32,890 bases of DNA, from positions 578,659-611,548 of the forward strand of contig GG745360.1 in NCBI GenBank assembly GCA_000151295.1, read 5' to 3'. The notes beneath the pieces were generated by a model. It made no database searches. It worked only from the letters and a program-made list of their open reading frames with translations, and had not been told where the DNA came from. Shown piece after piece: positions 20,284-29,499 of this stretch. The DNA comes from Allomyces macrogynus ATCC 38327 (lineage: Eukaryota; Blastocladiomycota; Blastocladiomycetes; Blastocladiales; Blastocladiaceae). A program made the translations under genes and the position numbers. Position 1 is the first letter of the stretch. The number at the start of each line of letters is the position of its first letter.

Positions 20284-22908
20284 ATGACGACCGGCGTGCC
20301 CGTATCGGCGCCTACGCCCGCATCGGCCCCGGCAATGGCATCGACTGCCGTGCCCGTGCTGCCCGCCCATCACCATCACGCTCAGCTGTCCGCGGATACG
20401 ACGGCGACGTCGGCGATGCCGCCACCTGCGATCCCGAAACTGTTCCTGTGCCCGCTCACGCACACGGTCATGATGGTGGCGCCCGCGTCCAAGAGCGGCG
20501 ACATGTTGGTCGGTGCCGCGATTCTCAAGAAGTTCAAGAACGAGTACGACGCAGCACGATCGCGCGCCCTAGCACATTCGTGGTGCGTCTTCTGCGCGCC
20601 GCTTCTCGGGGCCATCCTCGCCCCGTGCTACCCGCTCAAGAACGCCATCCAGGAGTAGCCGACCAGCAGCAACAGCAGCTTCAGCAGCAACAACAACAAC
20701 AACAGCAGCAGCAACAATCGAGTACGCGGACCGGTGTTGGTGCCGTTGGCGGCGACGCTGGCGCGAGTGTTGAGGTATTATTCTGCTGTTTGATTTCGGC
20801 TTGGTGTTGTCGTCTTTGTACGTGTCGCACGCACCGCGCCTTCCTGCTTCTCAACTCCCGATCACGCCGCACGTTAGGGTCGGAACGACAAGAATGGCAA
20901 CGCTGTCCTGTCGCTCCTGCGCGACAAGTTCCGGCTTGGCAAGCGCAACAAGGCCAGCGGGTCCGGTGCCGGGAACAAGTTGACCACGTCGTCGGCGTCG
21001 ATGCCCGATTTGCGCCAGTACGCAGTGCAATTTCTTGTTCTGCCATGCTCGAGCAAGTTGCTCACCTGTCTTCTGCTCTCCCTCCCCCACTCCACCAGTC
21101 CGCCACGCGGCGCCGCCGCCGCTGCGCCCGACGCGCACGCGCGCGACCCGAAACGGTCCTTCTTCTCGTCCTCGCGGTCGTCCGAGTCGCTCTCCGCCGC
21201 ACCCGGCGCCGGCGGGTCGACGACTCCCGGCCACAGCCACGGTGACGCCGTGCAATTCGCGTCGGCCCCGGGCGCGTACCCCGCATCCGGCACGGCACTG
21301 ACCGACCCGGTTCTGTCGCACAACATGTCGGCCACGGCGCCCGCACACCGCACTGTGGTCGTCACGTCGCACGGCGGTAGTGCCGGTCCCGCGGGGGACT
21401 CGGTCCTGTCGGCCGACGAAGCCGCGGCGCCACTCGTACCCGTCTGGGCACACCTGGTCCCGCTCGTGCCGCTGCACCCGATGCTCGCGCTGAACCGCGA
21501 AAAATTTGTGCTCGGCCGGCACGTGTCGTGCCATGGCCGGCTCAACTTGTCGGAAATGAGTTCGCGGCACGCGTGCTTGTGGCGGCAGCGGCGCGACGAC
21601 GGTTTGTGGGAAGTGGTCATCGAGGACCGCAGTACGAACGGCACGTTCGTGAACGGGCGCACGCTCGGGAAAGGCCACCGGCGCGTCGTCGGCCACGGTG
21701 ACGAAATCGCGTTTGGTCGAAAATTCACGTCGCGCAAGGCGATTCCGACCGTCGACGCCTTTCTCGACTGGGTGTTTGTTGGGACCGCGCTCGCCGACGA
21801 GTTCCCGGCAAGCGTCAAGTGCGCCAAGGCGAACGTGACCACGTTCGACGCGCTGGTCGCGATCGACGACGCGGCGCTGCTCGCAGCGGGGGTCGATGCC
21901 GAACCGGTACGGCAAGAGATCATCTCGGCCGTCGCCAACTGGAAACACGAGCACCGGTTCCCAGCGTACCGGCTCGCTCTGATCGACCCGGACCGGTACG
22001 CGGCCGTCGAGCCACCGCCTCCACCACCAGTGGCCGCACCTCCTGCCGCGCACCACCATGCTGCCGCAACAACGACGTCCCCACGACGCGCGTCGGCGCC
22101 GTACCCGGTCCCGGGCCCGCGGCACGCGAGCACGGCCGCAGCCAACGATGTGGAAGCGGCCATGGCGCGAATGACCGTCGGCGGGGCGCCCGATTTGGTT
22201 GCAAGACTGCGCATGCAGTTCCCGCGCATGGACGCGGACGCAGTCGCCGTGATCGTGCAGTACGAGCGGCTCATGCTGTCGACGAGCGCGCGCCGCGTCG
22301 CGCCCGATGAACTCGAACGCCGGTGCGCCGCACAGCTTGCCGACTTGCAGGCCAGGCAACTCGCCGCTCGGCTCGCGCACCCGCTTGCGCCACTGCCGCA
22401 GGCGGTGGTTGCAGCCGCAACGGGGATGCAGCTGCCGCCGCCGCCGGCGCAGCCGGCGGGTTTGCCGGATCCGACACGCGCGGGTCCGACATCGCACGTA
22501 CCGAGTCCCGCGACGGCGGCACCGCCCGCGATTCCGCCGGCGGCGGCGGCGCTTGCAATGATGCAGGTCCTGCAGCAGCACATGCAGCTCGCGCAGCAGC
22601 AGCAGCAGCAGCAGCAAGGTGTGCCGACCACGTTGCGCGTGCCTGCCGCTCCTGCGCCGTGGGCTGGCGCACCGCCGCCACCACAGTCACCGTCGGCGGC
22701 TGGGTTCCCGCCCGCGGCCATGGTTGCAGCGATGATGCAGCAGCAGCAACAGCAGCAGCAACACCTTCAGCAGCAGCAGTACCTCCAGCAGCAACAGCAG
22801 CTCGCGGCGCAGTGGCAGCAGCACCAGCAGCGCAATTACCACCACTACGACCCGGCTGACCCACCGTCGGACGCGCTGCCGGGTTTGTCGGCGAGCGACA
22901 TCGAGTAA
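20284..22908 (+). CDS. U-box-like / FHA / SAM-like / CUE-like protein with polyglutamine tracts
   Basis: Coding blocks are 20284-about 20655, about 20655-20774, 20878-21017 and 21099-22908. The N-terminal block (20431-20655) resembles a U-box: IPKLFLCPLTHTVMM, then CVFCAPLLGAILAPCYPLK and NAIQE. A glutamine tract follows. Nucleotides 21481-21735 encode an FHA domain with its phosphothreonine-binding signature (LGRH, MSSRHA, STNGTFVNG, GDEIAFG). Nucleotides 21745-21945 look SAM-like (VDAFLDWVF ... LLAAGVDAEPVRQEIISAV). Nucleotides 22189-22280 look like a CUE/UBA helix bundle (LRMQFPRMDADAVAVIV). The rest is rich in Pro, Ala and Gln. Introns 20775-20877 (GTATTA, ACGTTAG) and 21018-21098 (GTACGC, CCACCAG; in frame) are well marked. 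The U-box frame meets TAG at 20656; one extra base at the GGAGTAG site would give NAIQEVADQQQ. A phospho-dependent ubiquitin ligase role is inferred by analogy to FHA-RING proteins such as CHFR, RNF8 and Dma1. Confidence 0.68.
20664..20720 (+). repeat. CAG/CAA polyglutamine tract 1
   Basis: A mixed CAG and CAA run, broken by one CTT (Leu), lies directly after the U-box-like segment. The CAA interruptions suggest selection for glutamine rather than pure CAG slippage. Confidence 0.85.
22572..22616 (+). repeat. CAG-rich polyglutamine tract 2
   Basis: Two short CAG runs flank HMQLA in the C-terminal half of the FHA protein; the second has eight glutamine codons, nearly pure CAG, before GTGTGCCG. 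Confidence 0.85.
22738..22835 (+). repeat. CAG/CAA polyglutamine tract 3
   Basis: This is a long run of CAG and CAA codons interrupted by His, Leu, Tyr, Ala and Trp, near the C-terminus of the FHA protein. Such tracts often form coiled coils or condensate-prone regions. Confidence 0.85.
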
Positions 22909-24091
22909 ATTGGGTGGAGCGAGCTGGGGTGAGGTTGAGGGACGGGCGAGCAGGGCGAGCGCATGGTCATTTTGCACACCACCATGACTTGTCGATTCAT
23001 TTACATATCTTCAAACATAGTTGTTGAATTTTTGACAATGTTCTGCAACCCATTTTGGTCGTCTTCACCCGACAGCACTGGTCCGACAGGAAAAGACACG
23101 CCGCGCGCATGCCTTTCTGCGGCGCTCGGCTGCACGATGGTCCGCATGGCTCTTGCCTTGTCTTGAGGGCACGAATTTCGACACTACAGCCGATCAACAG
23201 TGCAGCGAACGGGCCTACATTGTATCTCAAAGCAGGCTGATCTTCACGACTGGGGGTCACTTTGGGTCGCTCCGACCAGGCGCACGGCACATCAAGCAAA
23301 GGAAGGTTGGGTTTCAAATACAACAACGGCGATCAGCTAAACGTGAGCATCACAAACCGCGTCTGGGTGGGCCAGGACGACGCTAAGGATGGCGCTCTGC
23401 ACATGATCCAGTCGACAGCAGCGGACCGCTTCAAGCTGATAAGGTCCTCCTTCTGGCGAGCACGACATCATGAGCGCGCGGCAGCAGCGCCGCGGCGGCG
23501 GCACCAAAGATATCATCGTGGTGACGAGAGATGGGTGGCGCGAGACGCGTTTTGGCGGATCAAGGTAGAGGACGGAAAATTACCAATTTACGTGAGCAAC
23601 GGCCCGGGTTTCCACATGCGCGAGCCTCGCACAGTCTTGACACGCTTCCCACTCTGCCCACACGCCCCTCTGATCACTCATCACACCAACCTGCTCGCCT
23701 CTCCCATTTGCTTCATTTTCGATGCCCTTCCACCCGCACGCCCCCTCGCGACGGCATTTCGTCAGCACGCACCGGCAACCATGTGCAATGCCCTCACCCG
23801 CGCCCATGGGTTATCCAAGATCAGGCTCGTCGTTGGCCAACGCCGCCCGGACTCGATGAGAGCATCAGTCAGCACCCCCGCCATGCCGCCACCGACACGG
23901 TCGTCCTGCCGCTTCACCCATGGCACCCATCGCGCCCATGTGCTCCAACGTCTCCCCTTGCCCTATAAAAGCGCGCCGGCCCGCGTCGGTCCGGACGTCC
24001 CATCAACGGCAACGACGCAGCAGTCCTGTCTCCTCCCCTCATCTCTTCCGCCTTGTCGCGCACTCTCTCTTCTCGCACCACCACCACGAAG
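22909..24091. other. Intergenic region and promoter of the first OYE gene
   Basis: The 3' flank of the FHA gene includes an AT-rich part (about 22980-23050) likely used for 3' end formation. From about 23640 the sequence becomes C-rich and leads to the TATA box of the OYE gene. A 32-codon frame starting at the ATG near 23470 has no recognisable content. I see no other gene. Confidence 0.4.
23964..23970 (+). promoter_or_regulatory. TATA box of the first OYE gene
   Basis: A perfect TATAAAA stands 128 bases upstream of the ATG at 24092, inside otherwise GC-rich DNA. A start site about 30 bases downstream would leave a leader of roughly 95 bases that is CT-rich. The inverted OYE copy has a comparable TATA box, which supports both. 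Confidence 0.75.
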
Positions 24092-25240
24092 ATGTCGACC
24101 CCCGCCGACTTCCGCGTCACGCAGTACAATGTGCCCGGCGCCGCCAAGGACCCCGAAACGGCCGCGCACCTGTTCCGCCCGCTGACGGTCCGCGACACGA
24201 CGTTTGCCAACCGCATTTTCGTCTCGCCCATGTGCCAGTACTCGGCGCAGGACGGGTTCGCGACCGACTACCACCTCGTGCACCTCGGCCAGTTTGCGCT
24301 GCGCGGTGTCGGGCTCGCCATGGTCGAGGCCACGGCCATTACGCCTGAGGGCCGCATCTCGCCGCAGTGCCTCGGGCTCTGGAAGGACGAGCAGATTGCG
24401 CCGCTCAAGCGTATTGTCGACTTTTACCACGCGAACCACGGCAAGATTGGCATCCAGCTCGGCCACGCCGGTCGCAAGGCGTCGACCTACCCGCTCTTTG
24501 AGAAGGACGGCCGCAGTCTCGTGCCCGAGTCCGAGGGCGGGTGGGGCGAGAACGTCGTTGGGCCGTCGGCCGTCGCGTGGTCCGACTACATGGCGACCCC
24601 GAAGGAATTGACTGTTGAGCAGATCAAGGACCTGGTCGCGGCGTTTGTCGCGGCCGTGCAGCGCGCCGAGGAGGCCGGGTTCGACGTGGTTGAGATCCAC
24701 GGCGCGCACGGGTACCTGATCCACGAGTTCCTCTCGCCCGTCTCGAACCAGCGCACCGACGACTATGGCGGTTCGCTCGAGAACCGCGCTCGGTTCCTCG
24801 TTGAACTTGTCGAGGGTGCTCGCAGCGTCTGGCCCGCGTCCAAGCCGCTCTTCCTGCGTCTGTCGTGCACCGACTGGGTCGAGGACTCGACGTGGGACAT
24901 TGATGAGGTGATTGAAGTCGTCAAGCGCGTCGCGCCGCTCGGCGTCGACGTCGTCGACTGCTCGACGGGTGGTAACGCCAGGCACCAGAAGATTGCGTAC
25001 GGCCCGCTTTACCAGGTGCCGTTTGCCGAGCAGATCAAGCAGGCCGTGCCCGAGGTGCGCACGATCGCCGTCGGCGGCATCACGGAGGCGACTGACGCCG
25101 AGGCGATCATTGCCAACGGCCGCGCCGACGCGGTCATGCTGGCGCGCGAATTTCTGCGCGACTCATGGGTTGCGCGTTCGGCCAAGGCGCTCGGCACCAA
25201 GATTGGGTTCACGAACCAGTACATGTATGGCGCGCACTAA
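24092..25240 (+). CDS. Old Yellow Enzyme family NAD(P)H:flavin oxidoreductase (YqjM class), intact
   Basis: This is a single-exon gene of 382 residues. Old Yellow Enzymes carry FMN and use NAD(P)H to reduce activated C=C bonds, often in detoxification. The sequence belongs to the YqjM-like class: NRIFVSPMCQYSAQDG has the class-specific cysteine (C48), GIQLGHAGRKA lies in the FMN site, [16 protein letters not shown] holds the substrate-binding pair H203 and H206, and YGGSLENRARFLLE-like and AVGG / MLAREFLRDSW blocks bind FMN phosphate. All expected catalytic residues are present and the length is typical. The ATG at 24092 follows CCACGAAG and begins MSTPADFRV; a frame upstream has no ATG. Codon third positions are strongly GC, as in highly expressed genes, and the promoter has a TATA box. 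It is the reference member of a local family of four. Confidence 0.93.
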   Translation: MSTPADFRVTQYNVPGAAKDPETAAHLFRPLTVRDTTFANRIFVSPMCQYSAQDGFATDYHLVHLGQFALRGVGLAMVEATAITPEGRISPQCLGLWKDEQIAPLKRIVDFYHANHGKIGIQLGHAGRKASTYPLFEKDGRSLVPESEGGWGENVVGPSAVAWSDYMATPKELTVEQIKDLVAAFVAAVQRAEEAGFDVVEIHGAHGYLIHEFLSPVSNQRTDDYGGSLENRARFLVELVEGARSVWPASKPLFLRLSCTDWVEDSTWDIDEVIEVVKRVAPLGVDVVDCSTGGNARHQKIAYGPLYQVPFAEQIKQAVPEVRTIAVGGITEATDAEAIIANGRADAVMLAREFLRDSWVARSAKALGTKIGFTNQYMYGAH

Positions 25241-25810
25241 AACCGCCCCGGCGTGCTGTTTTGTGCTCGTTCTTTTTCGTCGTTGCCGTCTCTTTTCTAC
25301 CCCACCCCTGTTGCGCATTTTGCTCATACCTTGTCGTAACGAAATGAAAATGAAACTTTATGTTCGTTCGTGATTTCTAAAGTCGTGTCTTGTCAGTACC
25401 CAGTGAGCAGTTTAGTACCGCGGCTCTCTAATCTTCTGCGCTATCTCGCTCGACGAAAGTGCCGCTTCAAGAGCGCCCACCTCGGCGGTCGTTCAGATGT
25501 TGGGGGGTTCATTCCACAGTCAGCTCGTGCAAGGGCAACAACTGAACCGTTCCTCGTCGTCAAGCCGTTTCTCACGGACCATTCCCATTCACTCAACAAA
25601 AAATTGCTGCTTACAAAGCCCTCAGCCGTGCTGCCACCCTTCGCCCTCACGTTGCTTCGGCCTTCGTGATCTCAAACACCCAGCAGTGATATCCCGCTGC
25701 CCGCATCTGTCGGGCTTAAAAACAAGGTCGGCGCCCGCGTATCAGATTCGCTCATCGACAGCAGCCCTCACATCATCATCAGCACCCTTTGCTTCTCACT
25801 TCGAAACACC
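25241..25810. other. 3' flank of OYE gene and promoter-like stretch
   Basis: AT-rich sequence with AAATGAAAATGAAA at about 25341-25355 is a probable polyadenylation region. A TTAAAAA at 25716-25722, about 95 bases before the ATG of the next relic, looks like its former TATA element. No gene is visible. Confidence 0.45.
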
Positions 25811-25909
25811 ATGTCGTCCAACCCCGCTGAATCCCCGTCAATCAGTACATATAAGGTGCCTGGTGCCGCCGACCCCGAGATCGCCGCACACATGTTTCTC
25901 TGCGGTAAT
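25811..25909 (+). pseudogene. Truncated 5' relic of an OYE gene
   Basis: The ATG at 25811 starts with MSSNPAE and continues to YKVPGAADPEIAAHMF, clearly the N-terminus shared by the OYE genes in this window (compare QYAVPGAAIDPQIAAHLF). Similarity stops abruptly after about 95 bases; the frame runs on into unrelated sequence and ends at a TGA near 25980. There is a small indel just after the start. It keeps a TATA-like element upstream, so a transcript could still be made. It appears to be a duplicate cut off shortly after its start. Confidence 0.75.
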
Positions 25910-26213
25910 TCCATTTGCTACCACGAATACTGTTGGCGGTCTGCACATAAGCATGAACGCAAGGTTTATGCGCAAAGGCACTGACCTGCTGTAATCCAGT
26001 CCAGCAGATTTGGACAATGGGATAGGAGGTAACTCTTACCCGATGGCATTTCGTTTGGGCCCAGGTGCCCGTGCTCATATCCGTGAAAGCAGGGGCTGAA
26101 GTGCTGTCGTCTCCACGCTTCGCCCCTAGCGGTCTCGGTCTTCCGTCGACACATTTCTCTCTCCAAGTCGCGCACAACCATCGACCTTCACCATTGCCCA
26201 AAACCACACCACC

Positions 26214-27293
26214 ATGTCGACCAACCCCACCGACTTTCGCGTCAAGCAGTACGCAGTGCCTGGAGCCGCCATAGACCCTCAAATCGCCGCGCATCTGTTC
26301 CGCCCGCTCACAGTCCGAAAAGTCACATTCGCGAACCGCATTTTCGTGTTGCCTGCAATGGTGACGTGCTCAGCACAAGACGGGTTTGCGACCGACGAGC
26401 ATCTCGTACACGTCGGCCAGTTTGCGCTGCGCGGCGTCGGCCTGGCCATAGTCGAGGCCGCAGCAGTCGCGCCCGATGGTCGCATTTCCTCTGGGTGCCT
26501 CGGTCTGTGGAACGACGAGCAGATTGCGCCGCTCAAGCGCATTGCCGATTTTTACCACACTCACCACGGCAAGATTGGGATTCAAGTGTCGCATGCCGGC
26601 CTCAAGGCGTGGGTGGACCCTGAAACTCGTGTCGCACCCTCGACGCAGTCGAATCCGATGGTGATGCCGACGGAAATGACCGTCGAGCAGATCCAGGCCA
26701 CCGTGACTGCGTTCGCCTCGGCCGTCCACCGCGCTTTCAAGGCCGATTTCGATGTGGTCGAGATCGATGCTGCGCGTGGGTCGCTCATTCACCAGTTCTT
26801 GTCGCCCGTGACCAACCACCGCACGGATGAGTATGGCGGGTCGCTCGACAACCGCATGCGATTTCTGTTGGAAGTCGTGGATGCAGTCAGCTACTTTTGG
26901 CTGGCCGATAACCCAATGTTCCTGCACTTGTCGTGCACCGATTGGGTCGAGGATTCGTCGTGGGGCATAGACGAGGCGATTGAAGTGGTCAGGCGTGCGG
27001 CTGTGCCCGACGTTGATGTGATCGTTTGCTCAGCGGATGGGGACGGTGGCCAGGACCAGACGATCCAGGCCCATGTCTTGCCGTTTGCCGAGAAACTGAA
27101 ACATGCCGTGCCCGAGGTCCTTGCCGTTACTGTTGGTGGAAGAACCGTGCCGGCTGACGTTGACGCTATCATTGCTGATGGCCGCGCCGATGCCGTCCTG
27201 CTTTCAAGGGAGATCTTGCAGGACTCGTGGGTTGCGCGCGCAGCCAAAACGCTCGATACCGAAATTGGTTTGGCCGATCAGTGTATGGAGTAA
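26214..27293 (+). CDS. OYE paralogue with an intact frame but lost catalytic residues
   Basis: This is a single-exon gene of 359 residues, colinear with the intact OYE over its whole length. It keeps fold-defining blocks (NRIFV, FALRGVGLAIVEA, LSPVTNHRTDEYGGSLDNRMRF, LHLSCTDWVEDSSWGIDEAIEVV). Key sites are changed: SPMCQYS has become PAMVTCS, so the YqjM-class cysteine is Val50 and the Tyr position is Cys52; the His pair of EIHGAHG reads EIDAARG (Asp185, Arg188); GHAGRKA reads SHAGLKA, removing an Arg near FMN. About 20 residues are missing after that motif. The frame has no stop in 359 codons. GC at third positions is somewhat lower than in its neighbour. It may be a pseudoenzyme with a new role or a pseudogene that has not yet gained a stop. 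The start MSTNPTDFRV matches the family and follows CCACCACC. Confidence 0.85.
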   Translation: MSTNPTDFRVKQYAVPGAAIDPQIAAHLFRPLTVRKVTFANRIFVLPAMVTCSAQDGFATDEHLVHVGQFALRGVGLAIVEAAAVAPDGRISSGCLGLWNDEQIAPLKRIADFYHTHHGKIGIQVSHAGLKAWVDPETRVAPSTQSNPMVMPTEMTVEQIQATVTAFASAVHRAFKADFDVVEIDAARGSLIHQFLSPVTNHRTDEYGGSLDNRMRFLLEVVDAVSYFWLADNPMFLHLSCTDWVEDSSWGIDEAIEVVRRAAVPDVDVIVCSADGDGGQDQTIQAHVLPFAEKLKHAVPEVLAVTVGGRTVPADVDAIIADGRADAVLLSREILQDSWVARAAKTLDTEIGLADQCME

Positions 27294-27591
27294 GGATGTT
27301 TTATCAAAGACGTTTGGCATCGTTGCGCGTAATCGCGTGCGCGTTTTGGTGAATGCGCAGGTCATCTTGGCGGGCGGATGGGAGTGACAGTAGTCAACTT
27401 CTGGTCATCTCCTTTGTCTTTTCGCAGCGAAACCTGGTGGGGAAGGTGGACATGGTGATGAAGAAACACTTGCCGATTGACGACTGCGTCTTAAGAAATG
27501 GCAGTGGGCAGGCAGTCCACGAACACTTCCAGTCGGCCTGACAAAGCAAGTTGACAAGCGAATTTGACCTCTATTTCTCGCACCTATGAAT
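27294..27591. other. Convergent 3' flanks of two OYE copies
   Basis: A short gap between tail-to-tail OYE copies. It is less GC-rich than the coding DNA and contains no gene. Confidence 0.4.
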
Positions 27592-28827
<1,236 letters not shown>

Positions 28828-29499
28828 GGTGGAGCGGAATGTTGATTGGGTCGAGTACAGCCGTGATGCTGCTGCTGACAACGGCGGGCGAGGGCCGTTT
28901 TTATACTGCGCGATTGGCTGGACGGGGGCACGTTGGAAAGAGGGGAGCGCCGCCCATGTGGCCGGCACAGTTCGTATGCATTGCCGCGGCATGGTGGTGG
29001 TGGCGAGCCATGTTCGGATCATTTTGCGGCCGACCTTGGGGATCAGATGGGCTGGCTGACAAACTCTGGCGGGCATCGGCGCAAGCACGCCACCGTACTC
29101 ACACACAAAGTCTCGGACGACAGGCGTCGCCGCGTCGCGGTCGCGGTCTCCACGTTGGTCAGCGCGAAGATGGTGGAGGTGCTGGAGCGGGGAACATTGT
29201 GCAAGGAGTGCTGCGACGCTGACTGGCACGAACTTGTTGTGGCTTGTGATTGGCGGGATGACAAGTGTGGCAGGACGCTGACTTGGCAGAGAGCGGCGAT
29301 GACTTGGCCACGCATGACCGCGTTCAGAATGGCTTCGAGCCTTGCTGATCGCTGATCCTGTCGTTGTCGACATTGACGACGTTCCGGCCACCTGCACGAC
29401 TTGCCAGCAGCTGCAAACTAGCCGAACAGAACCGCCCAACCAGCTGCACATCTTGCCCAAGACCCGGGCTCTCGTTTCCGGCCACAACGACTCGACACC
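28828..29499. other. Divergent promoter region between OYE copy and IFT56
   Basis: This gap lies between the start of the inverted OYE copy and the first ATG of IFT56 and should hold both promoters. A long minus-strand frame continues upstream from the OYE copy, but it begins above the TATA box and its extra residues show no conservation I recognise. No gene is supported. Confidence 0.4.
28898..28905 (-). promoter_or_regulatory. TATA box of the inverted OYE copy
   Basis: On the minus strand TATAAAAA precedes the ATG at 28827 by about 71 bases in GC-rich surroundings. Together with the TATA box of the plus-strand OYE gene it suggests a shared promoter type for this family. Confidence 0.7.

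Noticed and set aside
23470..23568. Small 32-codon open frame with Arg/Gly-rich start
   Set aside because: No homology, splice or promoter evidence; probably chance in the 5' flank of the OYE gene.
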